Positions 50,401 through 58,434 of a stretch of 64,000 nt of DNA are shown here, one piece after another. The position numbers and the translations under genes are program-made. The notes below the pieces were generated by a model. It did no database searches, was not told where the DNA came from, and was given only the letters and a program-made list of their open reading frames with translations. Source of the stretch: Paenibacillus sp. FSL H8-0048 (GTDB taxonomy: Bacteria > Bacillota > Bacilli > Paenibacillales > Paenibacillaceae). The stretch is from assembly GCF_038002825.1 (NCBI RefSeq), contig NZ_JBBODF010000001.1:6758001-6822000 (forward strand), in the 5' to 3' direction. The stretch's first letter is position 1. The number at the start of each line of letters is the position of its first letter.

Positions 50401-51432
50401 TTACTTTCGTTCAACCAGGTGGAACCGGTAATTCAGGCTTTCCGTGGTTGTGGTAATCAGTCCGCTCATGTACTCCTGCCGGGTATCCCGCTGAATCATA
50501 AGCTCAGGCATATGTTCGGGCGGAATAATGTCCAGGCATCCGCTGCGCAGATCCTCCAGCATCTCCGGCAAGATATTATCGCCTGTGATAACAATGGTGG
50601 CCGGGTTGATGATGCTGATGATCGACACCAGTGCATGTACGGCCAGCTTGCGGGGATCGCCTGCACCCTGGAGCAGCCGGAGCTGTTCTTCTCGGGGGAT
50701 ACCGTAAGGCAGGTAAGAGACCTCGCCGCTAAAAAAGCTGTTGCCGTTAAGCAAACGTCCGTTCACCATGAAGCCGGCCCCCGGGTAATGATTCTTGGGG
50801 AAGGTCAGCACGGCAAAATGACTCTCTTCGTCCAGGAGAAGCTTCTGATACAAGCCGTACACCGTCAGATTCATATCATTCTCAATGATGATCGCTACCT
50901 CTTCATAGCGTTCCTTCAGGAAAAGTCCGAGCGGCTGCTCTGCAAGCGCAGGGACATCGCAAATCCCTATGCGGTCCTGCTGGATTACCCCCGGAATGCC
51001 GATGCCGATGGCCTGCACATTCGGATGGGCCGCAATAATCTCATCCAGCCAGTCCCCAAGGGTATCTGGAGTAATCTCGTCACATTCCTTAACAGTTTCC
51101 TCTATGATTTCACCGTTCAGATTGGCAAGCGCACAGGTAATGGATTGCCGGCCGCCCTCCGCACGCACAATCATACAGATGATAGAAGAGTAATCTGCAT
51201 TGAACTGATATTTCCTTGCCGGTCTGCCGCCGCTGGATTCCTCCCAATCCAGTTCCAGAATTTCACCCGTCTGGACCAATTCATTCAGGATGGTGCCGCA
51301 GGTAGCCACACTTAGCCGTGTCTGACCTGCGACCGAAGCTTTGGTGCCGGTGCCGGAGGTGCGCAGCGCATTTTTCACTAGCTCTACATTTATTCTCTTG
51401 ATCAGTTGTGTATTATGAGACGGCTGGGCCAT
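50401..51432 (-). CDS. ROK-family transcriptional regulator
   Basis: 343 residues. The N-terminal winged HTH (NVELVKNALRTSGTGTKASVAGQTRLSVATCGTILNELVQTGEIL) is fused to a ROK domain (AIGIGIPGVIQ, IIENDMNLTVYGLY, NPATIVITGDNI). The zinc-binding Cys cluster of classic NagC/Mlc proteins is absent, as in a subset of XylR-like repressors. GGAGGG precedes ATG 51432. It likely controls itself and the MFS gene. Confidence 0.9.
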   Translation of the reverse strand: MAQPSHNTQLIKRINVELVKNALRTSGTGTKASVAGQTRLSVATCGTILNELVQTGEILELDWEESSGGRPARKYQFNADYSSIICMIVRAEGGRQSITCALANLNGEIIEETVKECDEITPDTLGDWLDEIIAAHPNVQAIGIGIPGVIQQDRIGICDVPALAEQPLGLFLKERYEEVAIIIENDMNLTVYGLYQKLLLDEESHFAVLTFPKNHYPGAGFMVNGRLLNGNSFFSGEVSYLPYGIPREEQLRLLQGAGDPRKLAVHALVSIISIINPATIVITGDNILPEMLEDLRSGCLDIIPPEHMPELMIQRDTRQEYMSGLITTTTESLNYRFHLVERK

Positions 51433-51547
51433 AGCGGATTTTCCCTCCGGGATAATTTTATCGAGGTTATTAAAAGAGTTGTAATAAGTGTATTGTAGTC
51501 AGTTTACAGTGAAAGGGCAAGAGCTAATTATTTCGTCGTATAACGCA

Positions 51548-51591
51548 TAAAAAGCTCATATTGGCAGGGTTCTCTGACTTCCCTGCCAATA
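51548..51591 (-). terminator. intrinsic terminator of the third collagen-like gene
   Basis: The perfect 11-bp stem TATTGGCAGGG/CCCTGCCAATA is followed on the minus strand by GAGCTTTTTAT. Confidence 0.88.
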
Positions 51592-51647
51592 CGAACCTTA
51601 ATTATGATTTAGTGAAATCCAACTGCATTTTTACGTGATACTTAGGC

Positions 51648-52754
51648 TCAGGAGATTTTGACGATAGTGATCATTGCATAATTTGGAGTTCTTCCGTCAT
51701 AAGTGCCGCTTAGCATCGTAACACTGACATTGCCGCCATTGCTAACGGCAATTTTGTCGTTAGCGTTCAATGAGAAAATATCTAACATGGTAACAGAACC
51801 AGAGGAGCTTGCATATGCGATTGACCTACTTACAGGTGAGGGTACAGGCCCACTCATCAACTCAAATACTCCGTCCGAACCACTTGCAACAAAAACAGTA
51901 CACGTTACTTGATAAACCCCATTTGCAGTAACTGTAAAATCTTTTGATGTGGCATCCCATGTAATACCAAGAGATTGAGCGGGTGCGACGAAATTTATTT
52001 TTTCATTTGAAGCAAGAATAACGGCTGCAGTAGGAGAATCTGCAAAGCTAACGGCATAAGCTGTTGAAAGGGTGCCAGTAGCCCCGGTGACTCCTGTGAC
52101 ACCAGTGAGTCCAGTGACGCCTGTAAGTCCGGTGAAGCCGGTAAGTCCAGTGACGCCTGTAAGTCCAGTCACACCCGTGAGTCCGGTTATGCCTGTCATT
52201 CCAGTGATGCCAGTAGGCCCGGTATGGCCTATAGCCCCTGCCCCTGAGCCTGCTGGTCCTGTTGATCCTTGTGGACCTGTTGATCCGGTAGGACCCGTTG
52301 CGCCTGCTCCGGTAGGTCCAGTGGTTCCAGGAGGACCTTGCTCTCCCATAGGTCCTGTCGCTCCAGTAGCTCCTTTCTCTCCGCCGTTATGATTTCCAAG
52401 CAGTTCTTCAGATACCAAGCGGTGTGCGCTTACCAGTTGACCTGTGCTATTCTTGCCCCATACCGATATTTGAACAGGTTCATTCATATCAATAAGATGA
52501 TCAGGTGTAACAAATATAAATTCAAAACCATTAAAATCAGCGTAATAATCCTTCGTGATGACTTGATTCTCTGCAATAGAGAGTACTTCATTAACATACA
52601 TAATCCTTGTTTCCGCGTTTAGATAATAACCCTGAATGGATATTGAGGAAGCCGGGTCAACGCTGTGGTTAACGATTTTAACAGTAACCTGCTGAGTGGG
52701 CCTCATCCCGTTAACCGGGCTATTTTCGATCGGTCCTGTTGATAAAATGGCCAT
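51648..52754 (-). CDS. collagen-like surface protein with TNF/C1q-like C-terminus
   Basis: 368 residues. The N-terminal domain (1-~125) begins MAILSTGPIENSPVNG and closely matches the collagen-like protein at 4529-5815, including QVTVKI and VSAHRLVSEELLG. The collagen region (~130-228) is G-X-T rich and ends in GLTGVTG/GFTG runs. The C-terminal domain (~232-368) contains VSFADSPTAAVI, ITWDATSKDFTVTANGVYQVTCTVFV and SGTYDGRTPNYAMITIVKI, a C1q/TNF-like trimerisation fold different from that of the first paralogue. ATG 52754 has AAGGG upstream. An exosporium or surface filament role is inferred. Confidence 0.9.
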   Translation of the reverse strand: MAILSTGPIENSPVNGMRPTQQVTVKIVNHSVDPASSISIQGYYLNAETRIMYVNEVLSIAENQVITKDYYADFNGFEFIFVTPDHLIDMNEPVQISVWGKNSTGQLVSAHRLVSEELLGNHNGGEKGATGATGPMGEQGPPGTTGPTGAGATGPTGSTGPQGSTGPAGSGAGAIGHTGPTGITGMTGITGLTGVTGLTGVTGLTGFTGLTGVTGLTGVTGVTGATGTLSTAYAVSFADSPTAAVILASNEKINFVAPAQSLGITWDATSKDFTVTANGVYQVTCTVFVASGSDGVFELMSGPVPSPVSRSIAYASSSGSVTMLDIFSLNANDKIAVSNGGNVSVTMLSGTYDGRTPNYAMITIVKIS

Positions 52755-52862
52755 TCCTTCATCCCTTCCTGTCATTATATTTGAAATTAATATATGAATA
52801 TTCAGACTTCATGGTTTGGTGCGGAGTTAGTATCAGAATCTGCTCCAACCAAGCATATGGAT

Positions 52863-52915
52863 AAAAAAAAGAGACATCTTCCGAAGTGACCAAGCTTCCG
52901 GAGTTGTCTCTTTTT
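52863..52915 (-). terminator. intrinsic terminator upstream of the collagen-like gene
   Basis: GAGACAACTCCGG pairs with CCGAAG...TGTCTC and is followed by T8 on the minus strand. It closes transcription coming from the AraC-type gene or the remnant before it. Confidence 0.8.
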
Positions 52916-53036
52916 GTTCATTGTTGTAAGGTTGGCACCTACGCGAGTGTATCAGGAGGCTAATGACATCGTCCCTAGTTAACGTAACCGTAGGGCTGAT
53001 GTCAGGAGTATTGGGATTCGACCTATGCTTATCCAA
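52916..53036 (-). pseudogene. remnant of a small LTRDD-motif protein gene
   Basis: From ATG 53036 the minus strand reads MDKHRSNPNTPDISPTVTLTRDDVISLLIHS and then diverges. I recall bacillar small proteins beginning with ISPT-x-x-LTRDD-x-x-NLLL-x-SIA, often near spore or collagen-like genes; here the match stops after LLIHS and the expected ELGLSHI helix is missing. The frame runs on to 52833 through the terminator, so only a truncated product could be made. It is a relic next to the collagen-like gene. Confidence 0.4.
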
Positions 53037-53078
53037 TATTCTCTAATTTCCTGTAAAAGAGGCACCGGAATCGGAATA

Positions 53079-53906
53079 CTAACGCAGCTCGCCCGGTGTC
53101 CTCAGCTTGACCTGCTTGAACACCCGGTTGAAGGTGCGGATATTGGTGAAGCCGCATTCCAGCGCGATATCCAGAATGCTTTTGTCGGTACCCAGCAGCA
53201 GCCGTTCTGCCTGGTTGACGCGGATGCTGTTCAGGTACGCCACGTAGCTCATGCCTGTGATGCTTTTGAAGAAGCGGGAGAAGTAAAACAGGCTCATATT
53301 GGCATGCCGGGCGGCATCGGCCAGGGTGATAGGGTGCATGTAATGGACATCCAGGTATTCCAGCACCTCTTGCATAATCTTCATATTCGTAATGCGCCGC
53401 TTATCCTTATGCGGATTCACGATATCCAGCGGCATCTGCCGCAGAATCAGCGCACACAGCTCATGCAGCAGACCGGTCACCAGCTGTTCATGATGCGGGG
53501 GCTTCTCCAGATACTCCTCCAGCAGCTCCTGCATAATTGCAGGCAGACGGGGGTTACCTTGTTCAGAAGGAGACTTGCCCTGGTCCAGAAAAGGAGACAT
53601 CAGCCGCTTATTCAGGGGCCAGCCTGCCGGATATCCGATCAGGGAAGGATTGAAAATAATCATCAGCAGCTTGGACTCGCTGTTCTTGCTGTCATAATAA
53701 TGGATATCTCCGCTGCTGCATACGGCCAGATCCCCGGCGGTCAGCACCCGTGTCTCGGAGTTGATCCCCATTCTTATCGAACCCTCCAGACAATAGACAA
53801 TCTCCAGATCATTGTGCCAGTGGGCCAGGAAATTAATGTTCCGGCTAACAAAGGCCGTGAAGGGAAACGCATAGCCGTACGTCCGGTTCTCGTGAAACGC
53901 TCTCAT
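53079..53906 (-). CDS. AraC-family transcriptional regulator
   Basis: 275 residues. The N-terminal cupin (~1-140: NINFLAHWHNDLEIVYCLEGSIRMGINSETRVLTAGDLAVCSSGDIHYY) likely binds a sugar or polyol; the C-terminal double HTH (~180-275: TLADAARHANMSLFYFSRFFKSITGMSYVAYLNSIRVNQAERLL...IALECGFTNIRTFNRVFKQ) binds DNA. ATG 53906 is chosen since AGGAG is 5 nt upstream; the ATG at 53924 abuts its own GGAGG. It diverges from the ThuA/Gfo-Idh pair and probably regulates it. Confidence 0.9.
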   Translation of the reverse strand: MRAFHENRTYGYAFPFTAFVSRNINFLAHWHNDLEIVYCLEGSIRMGINSETRVLTAGDLAVCSSGDIHYYDSKNSESKLLMIIFNPSLIGYPAGWPLNKRLMSPFLDQGKSPSEQGNPRLPAIMQELLEEYLEKPPHHEQLVTGLLHELCALILRQMPLDIVNPHKDKRRITNMKIMQEVLEYLDVHYMHPITLADAARHANMSLFYFSRFFKSITGMSYVAYLNSIRVNQAERLLLGTDKSILDIALECGFTNIRTFNRVFKQVKLRTPGELR

Positions 53907-54130
53907 GGTTACTCCTGTTCTCATCCTCCCGGCGGTTCGTCAGGAAGCGGTTTCAGTAATTAGATGCTTGCCACATCATGCAGTCTTAAATTTAGCAAAA
54001 ATTGACCATTCCCACAAGCAAAATGACGAGCAGGAACGGCTGCAATGGATTACAATTTCTTCAGGAAGACCTGATCTTAATCAATCTATAACCCGGACTT
54101 GGATAAATAGGACAAAAAGGAGAGCTTGAT

Positions 54131-54790
54131 ATGGCAAAGAAGGCATTGATTGTAAAAGGTGGATGGGACGGGCATGAACCGAATGAGGTAGCGGCAATTT
54201 TTGCAGATATCCTTACGAACGAAGGCTTCGAGGTTGAAGTCTCTGATACGCTGGACAGCTTCAATAATGCGGAGGCGCTGAAGGCGCTGAACCTGATTGT
54301 ACCGGTGTGGACCATGGGCGAAATCAAGGGGGAGCAGTGCTCGGCAGTTCTGGCGGCTGTGGCTTCCGGCGTAGGTATCGCAGGCTGTCACGGCGGGATG
54401 TGCGACTCCTTCCGTACTAATACGGAATGGCAATTTTTGACCGGATCGCAATGGGTGGCACATCCCTTCAATGATGGGGTGGATTATGAAGTGAATATCG
54501 TGAAATCCGGCTCCAGCCCGATTGTGGAAGGTATGCAGGACTTCATGGTGAAGTCGGAGCAGTATTATCTGCATGTGGATCCGGCGGTGAATGTACTGGC
54601 TACCACCACTTTTGTGATGAGTGAAGGGGAGCATTCGGCCAATGGTGTGATCACGATGCCGGTGGTCTATACGAAGAAATGGGGCCAGGGCAAGGTATTC
54701 TATAACGCGCTTGGACATCATGCGGATGTGTTCGATATTCCGGAGGCCAAGGAACTGATGCGCCGGGGCTTCTTGTGGGCAGCCAAATAA
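54131..54790 (+). CDS. ThuA-domain protein
   Basis: 219 residues of the ThuA fold, a glutamine-amidotransferase-like domain: ALIVKGGWDGHEPNEVAAIFADIL, GVGIAGCHGGMCDSFR, FLTGSQWVAHPF, MPVVYTKKWGQGKVFYNALGHHADVFD. In rhizobia ThuA acts with the dehydrogenase ThuB in conversion of 3-keto-disaccharides. The next gene is a Gfo/Idh/MocA oxidoreductase, giving the same pairing. AAAGGAG precedes ATG 54131. Confidence 0.9.
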   Translation: MAKKALIVKGGWDGHEPNEVAAIFADILTNEGFEVEVSDTLDSFNNAEALKALNLIVPVWTMGEIKGEQCSAVLAAVASGVGIAGCHGGMCDSFRTNTEWQFLTGSQWVAHPFNDGVDYEVNIVKSGSSPIVEGMQDFMVKSEQYYLHVDPAVNVLATTTFVMSEGEHSANGVITMPVVYTKKWGQGKVFYNALGHHADVFDIPEAKELMRRGFLWAAK

Positions 54791-54814
54791 ATGAAGGACA
54801 AGGTGGGAAACAGC

Positions 54815-55918
54815 GTGCGTAAAGTGAAAATCGGGATTGTCGGCTGCGGAAATATCAGCAGTATTTATTTTGAGAATTTGACCGGAACCTTCAAGAATAC
54901 GGAGGTCTACGCCTGTTCGGATCTGAATCTGGAGCGGGCGCAGCAGGCTGCAGAGCAGTACGGGGTTCCGAATGTATGGACGACAGCGGAGCTGCTGGCT
55001 TCGGAGGAGATTGAGATTGTCGTGAATCTGACCACGCCGAATTACCACTTCGAGGTGTGTAAGCTGGCGCTGCTGTCAGGCAAGCATGTCTATGTGGAGA
55101 AGCCGCTGTCATTATCGCTTGAGCACGGGACTGAGCTGGTTGAATTGGCTAAGGAAAAAGGATTGTTCATCGGCTGCGCGCCGGACACCTTCCTCGGAGC
55201 GGGCCTGCAGACCTGTGCGAAGCTGATCGCAGACGGCTATATCGGAGAGCCGGTAGCGGCGACAGCCTTCATGCTCTGCCACGGGCATGAGAGCTGGCAC
55301 CCGGACCCTGAGTTCTATTACCAGGCCGGCGGCGGCCCGATGTTCGATATGGGACCGTATTATCTGACGGCTCTGGTATCCTTGCTGGGTCCGGCAGCTA
55401 CGGTATGCGGCATGACCAAAACCTCGTTCCCTACCCGGACGATCACCAGTGAGAAGAAGTTCGGCAAGGTAGTTGAGGTTGAAGTCCCTACGCATGTGGC
55501 CGGAACGATTCAGTTCGCCAGCGGTGCTGTCGCCACGATGATTACCAGCTTCGATGTCTGGCACAGCACACTGCCGCGCATTGAGATCTACGGCTCGCTG
55601 GGCACTTTGATTGTGCCGGACCCGAACACCTTCGGCGGCCCGATCCTCCTGCGTCCGGCGCATAGCGCAGAGTTCAAGGAGATTCCGGTGGTGCACAGCT
55701 ATGAAGGCAACAGCCGGGGCATTGGCGTGGCTGATATGGCCCGCTGCATCGAGACAGGTGAGACCCCGCGCGCTAACGGCGAGCTGGCGAACCATGTGCT
55801 GGAGATCATGCACGCCTTCCACACCAGCTCCGATTCGAAGCGTTATGCCGAGCTGACCACCACCTGCGACCAGCCGAAGCCGCTGGCTCCGGGACTGATT
55901 AAGGGATATTTGGAGTAG
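54815..55918 (+). CDS. Gfo/Idh/MocA-family NAD(P)-dependent sugar oxidoreductase
   Basis: 367 residues. The Rossmann motif is VKIGIVGCGNISSIYFENLTG; the conserved EKPLSLSLEHG (catalytic Lys) and GGGPMFDMGPYYLTALVSLLGP follow, then a beta-sheet C-terminal domain. GTG 54815 has AAGGTGGG about 8 nt upstream; ATG 54791, directly after the ThuA stop, lacks a site but could be used by coupling. Together with ThuA it probably oxidises or epimerises a sugar or sugar alcohol. Confidence 0.9.
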   Translation: MRKVKIGIVGCGNISSIYFENLTGTFKNTEVYACSDLNLERAQQAAEQYGVPNVWTTAELLASEEIEIVVNLTTPNYHFEVCKLALLSGKHVYVEKPLSLSLEHGTELVELAKEKGLFIGCAPDTFLGAGLQTCAKLIADGYIGEPVAATAFMLCHGHESWHPDPEFYYQAGGGPMFDMGPYYLTALVSLLGPAATVCGMTKTSFPTRTITSEKKFGKVVEVEVPTHVAGTIQFASGAVATMITSFDVWHSTLPRIEIYGSLGTLIVPDPNTFGGPILLRPAHSAEFKEIPVVHSYEGNSRGIGVADMARCIETGETPRANGELANHVLEIMHAFHTSSDSKRYAELTTTCDQPKPLAPGLIKGYLE

Positions 55919-55999
55919 CGAATAGTAGCTAAGCATAGCGAAAAGCAGCGCGAATAAGCGATGAAGCGAAGAGTGTAAAGATAATAGGAATTCAACAGG

Positions 56000-56041
56000 C
56001 AGCGTTCTGTCCCCGGTTGCGGGGAGGGGCGCTGTTTTTTT
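56000..56041 (+). terminator. intrinsic terminator of the ThuA operon
   Basis: CAGCG/CGCTG outer and CCCC/GGGG inner arms are followed by T7. Confidence 0.85.
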
Positions 56042-56085
56042 GTGAGGTGGAGTGGAGGAGACTCGGCGTGAAGGTACGTGGACCG

Positions 56086-56515
56086 AATGTATGCGGAAAA
56101 CCGAACACAATGTGCAGGTTGGGGTGGGCGAGGGGCAAATGTATGCGGAAAACCGAACACAATTTGCAGGTAGGGGGTACGTGAGCCGAATGTATGTGAA
56201 AAACAGCATACATCGTGTCCGCAAGCAGGCACATGGGCCTAATGTATATCAAAAACAGCATACATAGTTCCGCAAGCAGGCACCCGGCCCGAATGTATGT
56301 CAAAAACAGCATACATCGTGTCCGCAAGCAGGCACATGGGCCTAATGTATATCAAAAACAGCATACATAGTTCCGCAAGCAGGCACCCGGCCCGAATGCA
56401 TGTCAAAAATAGCATACATTGTGCCCGCATGCAGGCACCCGGCCCGAATGTATGTGAAAAACAGCATACATCGTGTCCGCAAGCAGGCACATGGGCCTAA
56501 TGTATCCGTTGGTGC
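56086..56515. repeat. 51-52 bp palindromic repeat array, family C, second locus (nine units)
   Basis: AATG starts at 56086, 56138, 56189, 56241, 56292, 56344, 56395, 56447 and 56499, giving spacings of only 51 or 52 bp. Units 3-8 have cores AATGTAT(G/A)T(G/C)AAAAACAGCATACAT and linkers with CCGCAAGCAGGCAC. Two linker types alternate (ACATGGGCCT and CCCGGCCCG). Units 1-2 carry a different core, TGTATGCGGAAAACCGAACA. The array fills the gap between the ThuA operon and the tre promoter. Confidence 0.92.
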
Positions 56516-56552
56516 GGGAGCATCCTCCTCAACTAATCAGGCTCCCTTCTGT

Positions 56553-56581
56553 TTGAACTTGTATATACAGGTGTAATGTAT
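56553..56581 (+). promoter_or_regulatory. tre promoter with TreR-type operator
   Basis: TTGTATATACAG at 56559-56570 differs by one base from TTGTATATACAA, the half-palindromic TreR site known from Bacillus subtilis. TTGAAC at 56553 could be the -35 element, placing the operator between -35 and -10, as expected for repression. Confidence 0.7.
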
Positions 56582-56611
56582 GTCAACAAATTCTTCATGG
56601 AGGTGCTTCAT

Positions 56612-58330
56612 GTGAATCAAGAGAGTCAAGCCCGGCCAACGGAATGGTGGCGGCGGTCTACGGTGTATCAGGTATATCCGAAGAGCTTCAAGGATACGAC
56701 AGGGAGCGGAACCGGTGATATCAGAGGACTGACGGAGAAGCTGGATTATTTGCAGGAGCTGGGGATTGACATTGTCTGGCTCCAGCCGGTCTATGTCTCG
56801 CCCGGACATGATAACGGTTACGATGTGGCGGATTATGAGCGGATCAACCCGGAATTCGGTACGATGGAGGACTTCGACGAACTCGTAGCGGAGCTGCACC
56901 GGCGCGAAATGAAGCTGATGACAGACATCGTAGTCAACCATACCTCGACAGAGCATGAGTGGTTCAAGCAGGCGATCTCCAGCCGGGATAATCATTACCG
57001 CAATTATTATATCTGGAAGGACCCGGCTCCGGGCGGGGGAGTACCAAACAATTGGCAGTCGAAGTTCGGGGGTCCCGCCTGGCAATTCGACGAGGCGTCA
57101 GGCCAATATTACCTTACTCTGTTCGACAAGACACAGGCGGATCTGAATTGGGAGAACGAAGAGGTCCGCAGCGCGGTGAACCGGATGATGCTGTTCTGGG
57201 CCCGCAAGGGTGTGGATGGATTTCGGATGGATGTTATCAACCTGATCTCCAAGGACCAGCGCTTTCCGGATGATGACGGGAGTGTGCCGCCGGGCGACGG
57301 GCGGAAGTATTACACAGACGGCCCGCGGGTCCACGAATACATCCGGGCGATGTACGATGAGGTGTTTGGCCCGCATGAGCTGGTCACGGTGGGCGAGATG
57401 TCCTCTACCACACTTGAGCAGTGCATCCGTTATTCTAGTCCCGAGCGGCGGGAATTCTCAATGACCTTCAACTTCCATCATCTGAAGGTGGATTATCCGA
57501 ACGGCCGGAAGTGGGAGCTGATGCCTTACGATTTCGAAGCGCTTAAGCGGCTGTTCAGCGAGTGGCAGACCGGGATGCAGGAGGGCGGGGGCTGGAACGC
57601 TTTATTTTTCAACAATCACGATCAGCCTCGCGCACTCTCCCGGTTCACTGACGACACTAAGTACCGCGAGGAGAGTGCCAAGCTGCTGGCGACTACACTG
57701 CACGGATTACAGGGTACACCCTATGTCTATCAGGGAGAAGAGATCGGGATGCCGAATCCCAAATGGCGGGGGATTGAAGAATTCCGCGATATTGAGTCGC
57801 TGAATATGTACCGGATTCTGTGTGAGCAGGGAGCAAGCCCCGGAGAGGCGCTCGCGATTCTGCAGGAACGTTCAAGGGACAACTCCCGGACGCCGATGCA
57901 GTGGGATGAGGGCGCGAATGCAGGCTTCACCACCGGAACGCCTTGGCTAAAAGTGGATGAAAGGTACCCGGACATCAATGTGCGTCAGGCGCTGGCGCAG
58001 CCGGATTCGATCTTCCATCACTACCGCAAGCTGATCGCTCTGCGCAAATCGCACGCTATTTTTGCGGACGGAATATACCGCAGGCTGGACGAAGGACATC
58101 CCGAGGTGTTCGCTTATGCGCGGACCGGAGATCATGAAGCGCTTGTTGTGGTCTCGAACTTCAGCAGCAAAGAGATTACCTTCCGGCTCCCGGAGGATCA
58201 CTGGGCAGACTTAAGTGCTAAGGGGAAGGATAAGCTCCTGCTTGGCAATACCGGAGAACATCCTGCACTGACGCAAGAGCTTCAGCTTCTGCCATACGCT
58301 TCATACCTGTGGCTAATCAGCCAGGACTAG
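56612..58330 (+). CDS. treA: trehalose-6-phosphate hydrolase (GH13)
   Basis: 572 residues. WWRRSTVYQVYPKSFKDTTGSGTGDIRGLTEKLDYLQELGIDIVWLQPVYVSPGHDNGYDVADYE is typical of TreA/TreC and oligo-1,6-glucosidases. The catalytic triad is Asp207 (GFRMDVINL), Glu262 (VTVGEMSS) and Asp337 (FNNHDQPR). It splits cytoplasmic trehalose-6-phosphate into glucose and glucose-6-phosphate. GTG 56612 has GGAGG 8 nt upstream. The trehalose PTS gene that follows gives the substrate assignment. Confidence 0.93.
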   Translation: MNQESQARPTEWWRRSTVYQVYPKSFKDTTGSGTGDIRGLTEKLDYLQELGIDIVWLQPVYVSPGHDNGYDVADYERINPEFGTMEDFDELVAELHRREMKLMTDIVVNHTSTEHEWFKQAISSRDNHYRNYYIWKDPAPGGGVPNNWQSKFGGPAWQFDEASGQYYLTLFDKTQADLNWENEEVRSAVNRMMLFWARKGVDGFRMDVINLISKDQRFPDDDGSVPPGDGRKYYTDGPRVHEYIRAMYDEVFGPHELVTVGEMSSTTLEQCIRYSSPERREFSMTFNFHHLKVDYPNGRKWELMPYDFEALKRLFSEWQTGMQEGGGWNALFFNNHDQPRALSRFTDDTKYREESAKLLATTLHGLQGTPYVYQGEEIGMPNPKWRGIEEFRDIESLNMYRILCEQGASPGEALAILQERSRDNSRTPMQWDEGANAGFTTGTPWLKVDERYPDINVRQALAQPDSIFHHYRKLIALRKSHAIFADGIYRRLDEGHPEVFAYARTGDHEALVVVSNFSSKEITFRLPEDHWADLSAKGKDKLLLGNTGEHPALTQELQLLPYASYLWLISQD

Positions 58331-58434
58331 AGGAGACCCGAATTGCAGGAATGTACTTCAGACTTATCCCCATGTTCACAAGTTGAAATCGGATAGGCTA
58401 CCAGGCATTCATTAACTATGCGAGGAGTGACAAT

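Noticed and set aside
53025..53963. Long plus-strand ORF opposite the AraC-type gene
   Set aside because: No recognisable domain; the minus-strand frame has a cupin and double HTH.
54086..55048. Minus-strand 320-codon ORF opposite the ThuA gene
   Set aside because: Shadow frame without family features; ThuA and Gfo/Idh motifs are on the plus strand.
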